The notes beneath the pieces are model-generated. The model was not told the origin of the DNA, made no database searches, and was given only the letters and a program-made list of their open reading frames with translations. From Nageia nagi (lineage: Eukaryota; Pinophyta), in the NCBI GenBank assembly GCA_050084985.1, contig JBITNC010000002.1:26846001-26910000 (forward strand): DNA of 64,000 nucleotides, in the 5' to 3' direction. Made by a program: the position numbers and the translations under genes. Positions 22,294 through 34,176 of this stretch are shown piece by piece (the stretch's first letter is position 1; each line of letters opens with the position of its first letter).

Positions 22294-24205
22294 AGTTTTC
22301 AATGGCATGGTAAGGATCTAAGGGATCCAACGATGGGAAGAAGGTGTCCAGGGATCTTTTATCAGCTAGTTGTATCTTTGATACTAGAAACACCCTTTAA
22401 CCTAATATGTTTGATGTGAAATTTACTAGCAACACCCTGAAGATACCTATGACATGTTTTTAAAAAATACAAGGAAGGATGGAGGATACCCTACCTAATG
22501 GTGCTACATTTTATTTGTGATGAAAAGGTGCTTATGGGAATACAAGATCAAATTTTGAGATATTATGGTGTAACACAGCAACAGACAAACCATTGGAAAA
22601 TCAACATAAACAAATGGATGCATATGAAATCCTTGGAGAAGAAGGCATGGCATTATCAATTTTATGTTCAAGAATAGATTTTGATATGATATGTCATGAG
22701 GATAGGTACAACAAAAAATCAAGATCTATTATGAACCCTAAAAAAATAAACTTTGAAGAGTATTGAAGAAAATGGAGGAAAGAATGGTTGGTCAGAAAAT
22801 GCTAGTGGAAACAAGAATGTCAAAGAATTATCTATGAATGGATGGAATCATGGTATGAAAAATTCAAGAAAAGAATCAAATAAGAGTAACAATTTGGAAC
22901 AAACTTCAAATAATTAGAAAATTCAAGAAACGAGAAGATCAGATCAGGATATGATTACTAAAGATAAACATACAACTACCAAATATAACACCAATCAACC
23001 TAGTAGAGGAACTAAGGAGCATACAACTAAAGAAAGCAATGTCAAAATTTCTTACTCTAGATGGGAACAGCTCTAAAGTTCTGGTTGGGGGCCTAGTTCC
23101 TACAAAGATCAACATAAAGATGCTAAAAATAATGTTGGTTGAAATTTAGGAATGTTAGTGAGCTGAATGTTAGTACTTAAAATGTCTCCCATTCTAATTA
23201 ATCTAATTACCAATGAGTGGGTAATAATGGCTAGTGTGCTTCAAATGCTACATAAAATGCAAACTTGAAAAGTAATTCCAATGGTGTAGAATCTGGTTGG
23301 AGATAAAAAGATCCAAATAAGGATAGTGAGTAGCTGCTACTTCAAGAAATAAAATCAACCATACTGGTAAGTAGCAAGAGCAAACTTTCAAATCTCATAA
23401 AGGAAGATGTGATAGGAGATGCTATCGGTATGGATACAGAGGTCATGATTCTACAATCATAATTAGACCAACTAGAGTAAACATGGTCCCATTTAAATCC
23501 TTCCATCTTATAAGAGATGTGATTCAAGTAGATGTAGGATCAAATAGTGCATCTAAGATTAATTAGGTTAGATTCCCCAATTTGCATCTTAAATTGCATG
23601 ATAACAATAGGAAAGCTGATCTTGAGATCATAGAGAAAGAATTAGACCATAGTAGTTATAAGAGTGAAAGTTTGCCCATCACAACAAGGAGATTTGACAA
23701 CCCCCACCACCCTTTGGGAAGTTGGGAAGGAGGATGACAGGATTGGAGAAGTCTTCAAGTCCTACTTTGCATCCCAAGAAGTCAATATGGCCTATGTTAG
23801 GATTGGAAAGGTCTACTTGTCACATGTTGTAGCTGGATAATGCATCATGGTCTACTTTGGGGTTAAGGAGGCTTGGGGACTCCACATTGGTAAAGAAGAA
23901 GGGTTTGCATCCCACATTGTGCCTTTGGAGGACTGACCATATTACATTAAGGATGGTTGAAGATGAACATGTTGTGAAGAGTTTTGGGAGGTTTGGTTTT
24001 CTTGCATTTGGCTTAAGGCTAATAAGACCTCTCATGTGGAACATTAGAGGAGGTATTTTTTCCATGATGAGTTTGGGAGAAGTTTGGTATGATAGTTGGA
24101 GCTTAGGAAATCCCTATCACTTTGTGTTGCAATAGGGGGGAGGAGCACTAAGGGTGATGTGCCAAAGAATAATTTGATGTCTCATATTGGTTTATAATAA
24201 GGATT
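22294..24205 (+). pseudogene. Gag-like remnant of an unassigned retroelement
   Basis: There is no long ORF. Short stretches look like a decayed gag: a charged, Trp-rich part around 22500-22900 and a Lys/Thr/Asn-rich part around 22920-23060. Near 23405-23450 a knuckle-like RCYRYGYRGHDS occurs in which the second Cys is replaced by Tyr. It may continue family C (8405-8883), separated from it by element D, since it lies just beyond D. 23690-24205 has no recognisable coding content; near-repeated phrases such as CTACTTTG and CATCCCA suggest decayed non-coding or LTR sequence. Confidence 0.4.
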
Positions 24206-24663
24206 TGTTAGAATTTGTAATGTAATATTATGTAATATTTCTATTTAATGTAAATTCACTTAATACTTAAAGTATCATTAGATGCCTTAAAGTATTAAAA
24301 GAATAAAAATAGGCATATGATTAAAAATAGGTAAAAGATTAAAAATAGAAAATGGGTTAAATATAGAGTGGGTTTCTTCTTATAAAAAGAGAACCCACCC
24401 CTTCTCTAGTTACACAATTGTAATGCAAGCTTTGCTATATGTTTAGAGTTTGAGAGAGAGAGAGAAGAGATTTTGTAAGAGAGGTCATTGAGAATAAGAA
24501 GATCTTAGTTACTAGGTGTACTCCTAAGGAGGGAGAAACCACTTTATATCTTATGTTATTTATAAGATTAGCTTAAGTTATTATGCTATTGTGTTGATGT
24601 TGAAAGTGCCTTCTTGAGATCTTGGGAGATTAGAAGTTAATTCAAAAAAGGTTAATTTCTTCA
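24206..24663 (+). repeat. 5' LTR of element E
   Basis: 458 bp, TGTTAGAATT to TTCTTCA. It shares its first bases with the A-family LTR, then diverges. TATAAAAA at 24381-24388. The primer site TTGGTATTGGAGC starts at 24665. Confidence 0.9.
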
Positions 24664-25148
24664 ATTGGTATTGGAGCTATTCTTGGAGGCTCCTTTTCAA
24701 CATATTTGAAGGTCCATTCCTTTTCTTTCTCCATCTATTTTGGTGAGTTAAAAAAGAGCTTGAAGGTATAACTTCCCTTCTACCTTGTTTCTTGTCAAAT
24801 TTTGTTTTATTACTAACCACTTTGGTTCCTTGATTATCAAGTTTAAGTTTAGAAAAGTTTGATTAAAGTACATAATACATCATTGTTATACTAACATGTT
24901 AGTTTAATCTAATGTAATTGCTATGCATTATTTTAGTTTGTTAAGTTGCAATTTTTTAAGTAAAATTGCTTAATGTGTAGTAATAATATGTAAATTTGCT
25001 TAAATTTAGCTATAATGTTATTATAGCTTAAACTTGCAAGTTTCTACTTAGTGTAGAATTGCTCAATAAAATTACAAATATTTATTTTACTATAATGCTA
25101 TTTTTGGAATTTTTTTTACACTACTAATAAGTATGCACATATAAAAAT

Positions 25149-25151
<3 letters not shown>

Positions 25152-25194
<43 letters not shown>
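25152..25194. repeat. (TA)n microsatellite
   Basis: An uninterrupted run of TA dinucleotides. A second one lies at about 25438-25466. They bracket the GC-rich block at 25307-25425. Comparable TA tracts lie beside the PPR cargo in A2 and A3. Confidence 0.95.
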
Positions 25195-25203
<9 letters not shown>

Positions 25204-25306
25204 AACTATATTTTTTTTAAGTTTATAAAATTGTAATCTATTACAATTTTCTTAAAGTTTTTATATATTAATTTTTTTTTTAATTTTAGTTAAAAAAGGG
25301 TTGATT

Positions 25307-25425
25307 GTAGCACCCCTGACCAGTCGGCACACCCCTAGGGGGTTGCATGCAGTGCTCTACCAGCGCAACCCTTAGGGGTTGCGCATGATGCTCTATCGAT
25401 GCTCCCCCTCGAGGCTGCCCTATGA
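25307..25425 (+). repeat. GC-rich duplicated hairpin block in the E leader
   Basis: Two imperfect tandem copies of a ~38-bp unit containing CCCT(T)AGGGG, GTTGC and GCTCTA. The arms GCGCAACCC (25363-25371) and GGGTTGCGC (25376-25384) form a perfect 9-bp stem with a 4-nt loop. It is an island in very AT-rich DNA. Origin unknown. Confidence 0.7.
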
Positions 25426-25434
25426 TTTTTTTTT

Positions 25435-25467
<33 letters not shown>

Positions 25468-26868
25468 TAAAATAGTTTCTTTAAAAAAAAAGTGGGAATC
25501 CTTAAAAAAAAGAGGGGATCTTTTTTTTTTAAAAAAAAAAGAGGAATTATTTTTAACTATAAGTATGAATTTTTTTTAGGCTAATTATAGGCATTTTTTA
25601 AAAAACTAATAGTTCTTTATTTGCTAAAATTATATTTTTACCTTAAGTGCAAGTTATTGTAGGGAACTCTTTTAGCATGCCTTTAAGATAAAAAGTGAGA
25701 AATTAATTATGCATGCATAGATTAATGATTAAATGCATAGATTAATTATGCATAGATTAATATTAAGTATTCATGAATTAATTATGTATGTATGAATTAA
25801 TGTTGTTTTATCTTAATGCATGTTTGATACAAACATGTGGTTGGGTAAAATTTTTAAATGCATAATTTGATATTTTGTCCTAATGCATGTGAATGGATAA
25901 AGTTTCCTTAAATATTTGCCAATGTTTTTTTTTTTTTAAATAAATTGCAAATAAGAAATTATTTTAAGTTCATATTTTAAGTAACAAGGGGGAGAATTCC
26001 TTATTTTTTATAATGAACCTTTGTAAAGAGTTCCATTAGGGGTTGTGACAAAACCCATTGAACTCTTAGGTTCATTTGTTGTTACTTAAACTTAATGAAC
26101 TTTTGTAAAAAGATCCATTAGGGGTTGTAACAAAACCCATTAGACTCTTTGGTTCATACTTATGGATGATGTTGGACGTAGTTTCATTCTTAAAACACTT
26201 TATTTATTTTACACTTTTACTTTATATGCAAAGTACGTAAACATTGAAAATTGTTTACTCCTAAAATTGACACATCCACGTTTTTTTTTTTGACATGTTT
26301 GGGGAGCCATGAGATGAGGATAAGGTGGACTTGAACCTTTTAATTTGACAATTCAAGTGGTGAAAAGTTTGTACTTCTTAATTTCCCCTATGTCTTTTGT
26401 TGGTCTGAATTTAACTCCATATAGGTGGACAAGCATGTGTGTAGTGATACCACATGTTTGCTTGTCCATTCAAGGGTTATCCTAATAACTTAGGAGAAAA
26501 ATTGAAAACTTAATCAAAATAATTAATTTGGTCAATCCAACATACATCATAACCTTGGAAAATATCTACTACTTCTTCTTGAGAGAGTATATCATTTCCT
26601 AAGGGAAACTGGTTGAGGATTGGTAGGACCTAGGCTCCTTGCAAGCATCTAGGTGAAAGCCTAATTTTAGATAAGAAAACAAACCTCAACTTTTCCCTCT
26701 CTTCAGTTATACTTGGTGATGAATATGTTGAATGTATGATTTTAATTCTTGTTTATAATTAAGCATTTGATTTATTAATTAGTTCAAACATGTATTTATA
26801 TAATTAATGTGTTTAAAATTCAACAAGTATGCTTACATTGTTTAGCTCCTTCATATTATTTTGTAGCA

Positions 26869-28935
26869 ATGGGAGACACTTTGCACACAAGCATATCTTG
26901 GATGGTTCCAACTATGGTATTTAGGAACCTAAGATGAAGGTAAAACTTCAAGCTTAGAAACTTTGGATGATTACCAATGAAAACCAAGTTGCTACATCAG
27001 GGGAGAAGCAACTCAAAGCTTATAATACTAAGAATGATTTGGCAACTTCTATGATATTTCATGCAATTTCAGGTGAGATCCTCCTCATGATATCTTCTTC
27101 AAATACTGTAGAGGAAGCTTGGGATAAACTAAAGAGTATCTACCTTGGTACTAAATTTTCTAGGAGGTTCACCATTCTTTAGAAGTTACTTCAATCATAT
27201 CAAGAAAAAAATGAAAGTGTGGCTATATATCTCAATAAGTTTGTTGATCTTAGGACTCAACTTGTGAGGTGTGGTTGTAATTGGATCAACAATGAGTTGC
27301 TAACTTTCATCATCCTCCAAAGCCTCTCTACTAAGTTTAGTCAATTTGTTACTATTATTGAAACTAAGCCTTATGATGAAAAAGAAGTGTTCTCCTTGGA
27401 AAATATGTTAAGGCTTCTCTTGAAGCATGAGAAAACACTCAATAATAAAGTTTTGATCAGCACTCCTAAGGAGCCATCTGTGGTATTTGGTTTAATGAAG
27501 CCTCACTTCAAAAAGAAGAACCATAACCAAAAGAAGGGTTCGTATACTCCTAAGAAGAACTTCAAGAATGTTGGGAACAAGAACAATTTTGATAATGGTA
27601 AGTCTAAGGAAACCAAAGCTAAATTTGATGGAAATTGTAATTTTTGTAATTGCTATGGTCATAAGGAAGCTAATTGCTTTAGAAAAAAGAAAGATCAAAG
27701 TGAAAAAAGATATGAAAATCCAAACAAATCTAATAATAAGAGGAACAAGAATTCTGCTTATGTTGCTATCTTTTACTCCAAGTCTTGCACTTTGACAAAT
27801 GATTGGATTATTGATTTTGGATACTTTAATCACATGTATTTTGAAAAAGATAAGTTTGAAAACTTTCATAAGTATATAAAAGATGTAGTTGTGATAGGTG
27901 ATAGTTCAGTTCTCGAAGTTCAAGGTATTAGGATTGTGTTTTTATAAGGAAATATTCTTGAGAATGTGCTTAAACTCACTATGAATCTCCTTTCCATAAT
28001 TCAAGTTGCAAGGAAGGGTTACTCCTTTGAGTTTAACTCACACTCTTGGTGCATAAGAAAGGGTCCTACCATTTTGGTGAAAGGTTCAATGAAAGATGAC
28101 CTTTACATTATGGATCAATTTCCAACAAAGATGTGCCTTACAACTAATATTTGTACTAGAGGCAATCTTTGGCACCATCGATTAGGCCACCTACACCATA
28201 AGAACATTCAAGTCATGAAAGATTATGAACTTGTGGAAGTTTTTCCTACAATATCACCTACAATTTATCTTTGTGATAAGTGTATTCTAGGTAAAATGAA
28301 TTGATAAAAGTTTCCAACCTCTTCAGCTTGTGCATACAGATTTGATGGGTCCTTTTCTAACTAAGGTGCTTGAGGGAGCATCTTATGTATTGACCTTTAT
28401 TGATGACTTTAGTAGGATGATATTTGGTTATATTATAAAGAACAAGGATTAAACCTTTGATAGGTTCAAAGATTTCAAAGCCTTGGTAGAAAATCAATCT
28501 AAATTCAAAATCAAGATGTTAAGATCTGATAATGGGGGTGAGTATAATAGCAATGAATTTAATAATTTTTGTACCAAGTATGGAATAAAGAGGTAGTTTA
28601 CTATCCCTTACACTCCTAAATGGAATAATGTAGCCAAAAGAAAGAATAGAACCATTCATGAAATGTAAATATGTATGTTGAGAGATCTTCCTAGCTTCTT
28701 ATGGGGTGAAGCTATAAATACTACAATCTACATCTTATACAAGTGTCCTATGAAAGCATTTGAAGGTAAAACTTTGTATGAGGCATGGAAAGGAAAGAAA
28801 CCTAACATCTCTCACTTTAAGGTCTTTGTTTGTGATGCCTATGCCTTTGTTGTTTCTAGAAAAAGGAAGAAGCTTGATAAAAGATCTAAAAAGTGTATCT
28901 TTGTAGGCTATGACAATCAGCATAGAGGCTACAAG
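26869..28935 (+). pseudogene. gag, protease and integrase part of element E polyprotein
   Basis: ATG 26869 is followed within 20 codons by a frameshift relative to the siblings. 26967-27182 and 27219-27947 are gag, including a complete zinc knuckle CNFCNCYGHKEANC (about 27639-27680). The protease motif reads DFG instead of DSG in NDWIIDFGYFNHM. Pre-integrase (27966-28304, LWHHRLGHLHHKN and CDKCILGKMN) follows, then integrase core with RSDNGGEYN intact. The third catalytic region is altered (APQQ-type motif lost; KRKNRTI kept). 28675-28938 reads the integrase C-terminal part up to KCIFVGYDNQHRGYK, where A2 interrupts. The frame resumes at 37733. Confidence 0.9.
28931..28935. repeat. Target-site duplication of A2, left copy (ACAAG)
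   Basis: ACAAG before TGAAGG equals ACAAG at 37728-37732 after CTAACA. The pol sequence of E joins smoothly across the two copies (CATAGAGGCTACAAG then CTATATCAACC). Confidence 0.95.
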
Positions 28936-29434
28936 TGAAGGATTTGAACTAGATCTAAACAAATCCTCTAGGACCTTAGACTAGGAAGCTAAATCATTCA
29001 TCATCTATAATTCTAAGAATATCATTCACACAATATGACACCAATATAATGTGGTTCCTCCCTCCTTGGGAGTACATCCACAACTAGTTCTCTTATTCTC
29101 AATCTATGTCTCTCTTACAACTATTCTCTTGCTCTCTCCTACACAACCAAGTAGAGTAATCTTACTCCAAGAATTAGATATGTTTACAAGAGGAGAGGCC
29201 CTCTATTTATAGCTTGAGAGCACCTCCCTAACCTTCCTTTAACCCAAGGGTAAGGTTAGGGTTACATTAAATGTAGCACCAAACTTCAACCTACCAACTA
29301 ACCACTTTGGTAAAGTCAAAGTCTACATATTAAAGAATTCTATTAATCTCTTAAGGTATCTACATACCCTTAAGTGATTAATTGAATTTACAAGGAGTTT
29401 AGATATTCACAATATTTCATTACAAATTCTAACA
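28936..29434 (-). repeat. 3' LTR of A2
   Basis: 499 bp, near-identical to 37229-37727. TATAAATA on minus at 29214-29221. The purine tract (CTCCCCCTT on plus) abuts it at 29435-29443. Confidence 0.95.
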
Positions 29435-29924
29435 CTCCCCCTTAATGCAATATTGGGATAGAGCGTAGAAGAGAGAAGAGAGAGAGTAAGAGAGAGTTCT
29501 CCTCCATAGAGATACAAGTGGAGATGAGAACTTTTACATATTTGAGAATCTTTTTGAGAACTAGTATGAGACTCACTACATTACCATTTGACAAAAAATG
29601 GTTTACAATATAATCATTAACCACAACTGGTTTCACTGTACATAGTCGATCAACTTTAAGCTGACATGTGAGTCTCCATGAGCTTGCTTTCACAAGGTGA
29701 GTAACCTGCATTTCTGAAGAAGATCCTGCATGCTACAAGCAACTCATGAACAAAATCAGTTAGATGCATCATATATTCAAATAAGAGAATCAAATAATGC
29801 CATCTTATAAATAACTGATCAATGGTGCACTATAAGCCATCACAGAGATGCCAAGCCATCACTCATAGTCACCTGTTGTATATAGACATGTGTTGATTTT
29901 AAATAGAGCATAAAAATTGTACAA

Positions 29925-30215
29925 TGAGTTTCTCACGCAGATCAAACTCACCACGGAGGTATAGAATGTACAACAAGTTCCTCACGTAGAGTGAACTTAC
30001 CATAGAGTTATATTAATTATATGCTCAAAATTTGTACAACAAGTTTCTCATGCAGAGCAAACTCACCACGGAGGTATAAAATGTACAACAAGTTTATCAC
30101 GCAGAGCAAACTTACCACTAAGGTATAAAATAATCAACACTCTATAACAACAATTGTACAAGTTTTTCACGTAGAGCAAACTTACCACGAAGGTCTAGAA
30201 TGTACAATAAAAAAG
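29925..30215 (-). repeat. Hairpin repeat array of A2
   Basis: About five or six units of the same ~50-bp type as 18820-19340, read on minus as CCTCCGTGGTGAGTTTG... or CCTTAGTGGTAAGTTTG..., each followed by the pairing arm. The array is shorter and less regular than in A1. A 3' UTR stem (ACCATTT/AAATGGT) is also present at about 29583-29602. Confidence 0.8.
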
Positions 30216-30253
30216 GCCTCTTAGAGGTGAAGTTGTCATCACTTAACAAAAGT

Positions 30254-33200
30254 TTAAACTTCACTCCCCCTTGAGGGAAACTTCACCAACCTGAGAGAAT
30301 CCCTAAGCTTGCAGAACTGAGCTTTAGGAAGGGGCTTGGTGAACAAATCAACAGAGTTTTCAGTAGATGGACAATACTGCAAGTGTATGATGTCATCTAG
30401 AACCTTCTCCCTGATAAAATGGGCTTGGATTTTGACATGTTTGGTTCACTGATGGAACACAGGATTCTTAGCCAAAGAGATAGCTGATTGATTATCTGAT
30501 GAAATAAGAGATGGGCCATTTTGCTTATACCCAATTTCATGCAAAAGATGCCTCAGCCAAATAGCATCTTGGACAGCAACAGACATGGCTCGATATTCAA
30601 CTTCAGTGGTAGAAAGAATCATAGTAGGTTGTTTCTTAGAAGCCCAAGAGATAGCACCTGAACCAATGCTAAACACATATGCAGAGGTTGATTTTCTGTC
30701 ATCTCTATCTCCCCCATAATCAGAATCTGAGAACCCTGAGAGAACAATCGAGGGCACTTTGGAATACTTAAGAGCAAGATCCTTTGTCCCTGCAACATAC
30801 CTCAAGATTTGCTTAACAACATTGAGGTGTTCAACATATGGTTTTTGCATGAATCGTGCCATCAGATTCACTGCAAAGGCAATATCAGGATGAGAGATAG
30901 TCAGATACAGAAGACTACTAATCAATTGTCTATAAGCTGTAGCATCAGCCAACTAAGAATCTGAGCTCAGTGATACAACGATTCCAGGAGAAATAGGTAT
31001 TGCAGCATATTTACACTCCTCCATTCCAAACTTTTGCAAGATGTCTGATATATACTTAGATTGACTAAGATAAGTACAATCTTTGTGTTGGTATACTTGC
31101 ATCCCAAGATAGTAATGCAATAGACCTAGATCAGTCATTTCAAATGTTGCCTTGAGTTTGGAGATGCACTCTTGGATGATTTCAATATTATTGCCTGTTA
31201 TGAGAAGATCATCTACATAAAGGAGAATTATGACCACGTCATTTCCTTGATTGAGTACATATAGATCTGAATCTGAGAAGCACTTGGAAAAACCAATATC
31301 TGCAAAGAATCTTGAAATTTTCTTGTACCATGCTCTAGGTGCTTGCTTAAGTCCATACAAAGACTTCTTTAGCTTACACACAAGAGACTCTTTTCCTTCT
31401 ATAATAAATCCTTCTGGTTGATTCATGTAGATTTCAACATCCAAGTCACCATTGAGAAATGCACTCTTGACATCAAGTTGAAAAGCTTTCCATCCTTGAG
31501 CTGCAGAAAGAGCAAGAATTATTCTGACAGTAGGCATCTTGGCCACAGGAGCAAAGGTTTCCTCATAATCAATACCATATTTTTGAGTGAATCCTTTGGC
31601 TACTAACCTTGCCTTGTATTTTTCAATTTTTCCATCAGAATTGTACTTGACCTTGTATATCTATTTATTGCCAATCACATTTTTCTCATTGGGATAAGGA
31701 ACTAAATCCCAAGTTTCATTTTTCATGAGCGCCTCATACTCAACTTTCATAGCTTCCATCCAACACTCTTGCTTGGAAGCTTCTTTGAAGGTTGATGGCT
31801 CATGTGTATTATCAATTTTGGCAAATAAAGAGCTATTCAAGGTCATACTCTTTGTAATTCTCTATGCTGGAGAATTTTGCTCTTGTGGTGACTTCTCTAC
31901 ATGATCATCCAACCAGTTAGGTGCAGGCGAAGAATCATCTGTATCAGACACCTCAGCATGAGAGGTCGTATCCTCAGAAAGTTCATTGAACTTGACATCC
32001 CTAGTAACAAAGACTATTTTATGGGATGAAGAGTAGAGCCTGTAACCTCTATGCTAATTATCATACCCCACAAAGATGCATTTTTCTGATCGTTTATCTA
32101 GTTTCTTTCTTTTCTCTGAGGTAATGAAGGCAAATGCATCACAACCGAAGACCCTGAAGTGTGAGAGGTTAGGTTTCTTTCCTGTCCATGCTTCATATGG
32201 AGTTTTACCTTCAACTACCTTAGTAGGACACCTATTTAGGGTGTGAATAGCAGTGTGAATAGCTTCTCCCCATAAGAAACTAGGAAGGTTACCCAACATG
32301 CATCTTGCCATTTCCATAATGGTGCGATTCTTCCTTTCAGCAACTCCATTTTGCTGAGGGGTGTAAGGGATTGTGAATTGTCGCTTAATCCCATGTTTAA
32401 CACAATATTCGTTAAACTCATTGCTATTATATTCACCCCCATTATCAGATCTTAGCATCTTGATCTTAAAATCAGTTTGATTTTCAACAAGTGCCTTGAA
32501 GTCTCTAAACCTGTCAAAAGTTTGATCCTTGTGCTCAAGTAGATAACCAAATGTCATCCTACTGAAGTCATCAATGAAGGTCAAAACATAAGAAGCTCCA
32601 CCTAGTGACTTAGTCTGAAAAGGACCCATCAAATATGAATGCACAAGTTGAAGAGGACAAGTAGCCCGAGTTGCCTTATCTTTTTCAAACTTTTGCCTAT
32701 GCATCTTTCCTAGAATGCACCTTTCACAAAGACCAATTGTGGGTGAAATATTAGGTAAACCTTCCACAAGTGCTTGAGTTTTCATATCTTGAATACTCTT
32801 GTGGTTAAGGTGCCCTAATCATTGATGCCAAAGATTACCTTTTGAACAAACATTTGCAGCAAGACAAATCTTTGAAGTTACTTGATCCACAATATAAAGG
32901 TAATCCTTTACTGATCCTTTCATCAAGGTGGCAAGTCCTTTCTTAACACTCCAAGAGTGTGAGGTAAACTTAAATGAGCATCCTTTCCTTGTAATCTGAA
33001 TCATGGAAATGAGATTCATCCTTAGTTTAGGCACATAAAAGACATTATCAAGAGTCTTTCCATGAATCTTCACACTCCCTATTCCGTGAACATCAAGGAC
33101 TGTATTATCACCTATCACAACTGCATCCTTTTTGTACTTATGAAAGTTTTCAAACTTATCCTTTTCATAACACATGTGATTAGTGCATCCTGAATCAACA

Positions 33201-34174
33201 ATCCAATCATTTGAAATAGTTTGAGTCATTGAGTAGTAGGCAACATTAGCAGTATGCTTGTTCTTCTTTTTATTATTGAAAGTTCTCACATTTGCATTTC
33301 CCTTACCTTTTTGAGCAAATTTCTTTTTGTAAAAATCATACTCTTTGTGCCTAAAGATACCACAAAAGTTACAATTTCCATCAAACTTTTCCTGAGGTGT
33401 TGGATTGCTTGATCCAGCTTTGTCATTCTTGTGCCTGTAGTTGCCATGATTGTTGTTGCCCTTTTTGTCATACTTCCTGAAGGTAGATGAGGACTTGTTG
33501 TCTTTGAATTTGTAATGTTTGAACTTTTTCTTGAAAGGAGTTTTGATTGCTCCTAGAGCAATGCTATTGTCCTTTGGAGAAAGGTTCAACATTTTCTTGT
33601 TCAAAGTTTCCTCATGCTTCAGAAGGAGTCTAGAAAGATTATCAAGTGAGATGACATCTTCTTCATCATCGAGCCTTGTTTCCATAACCGTGACAAAGTT
33701 GCTAAACTTTGTAGTAAGGCTTTGAATAATGATGAAGACCATGAACTCATCATTGATCTAGTTGCACCCACAACCAACCAGTTGTATCCTGAGGTCAATG
33801 ATTTTGTTTAAGTAGATGGAGGCACTTTCATCTTCACTTTGTCGATACTACAACAACTTCTGTAGAATGGTAAACCTCCTTGAAAACTTGGACCCAAGGT
33901 AAATTTTCTTTAACCTATCCCAAGCTTCCTTTGCTGAAGTTGATGAAGAAATCATGAGAAGGACATCATCTAAAACTGCACGGTAAATCATTGAAGTTGC
34001 TAACTCATTCTTTGAGTTGTATACTTCAAGAGCCTTCTCATCAGTAGGAGCAACCACGTCTTCACTAACTGTCTGCCATAGCTTCCTTGCTTGTAACTCG
34101 ACTTTCATACGAGGTTCCCATATTCCAAAGTTGGAACCATCGAGTATGTGCTTGGGAACAAAGGTTTCAACCAT
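30254..34174 (-). pseudogene. gag-pol polyprotein of A2, one frame with about eight stops
   Basis: From ATG 34174 (MVETFVPKHILDGSNFG) to TAA 30254-30256, a single frame. gag spans 34174 to about 33430; the zinc knuckle has its last Cys changed to Phe (CNFCGIFRHKEYDF). Protease DSG is intact in NDWIVDSGCTNHM. Pre-integrase, the integrase core (SDNGGEYNSN, QQNGVAERKNRTI) and RT YVDD (31207-31218) are intact. RNase H follows (SDYGGDRDDRKSTSAYVFS). Stops: 33848, about 33760, 32819, 32054, about 31861, 31661, 30953 and 30446. Most sit where a sibling has CAG, CAA, CGA or TGG. The stop at 32819 matches A3 48481, and the one at 30953 matches A1 18065. It is non-functional as written. Confidence 0.93.
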
Positions 34175-34176
34175 TG

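Larger units (their letters stand above)
24743..26866 (+). other. Leader of element E, putative intron
   Basis: Donor-like TTTTG/GTGAGT at about 24738-24748. Acceptor-like TTATTTTGTAG ends at 26866, two bases before the gag ATG. It is strongly AT-rich with two TA tracts. A direct duplication (26012-26093 and 26094-26162) contains the conserved GGGTTGT(G/A)ACAAAACCC stem. The conserved leader block spans about 26020-26680. Splicing is inferred. Confidence 0.4.
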
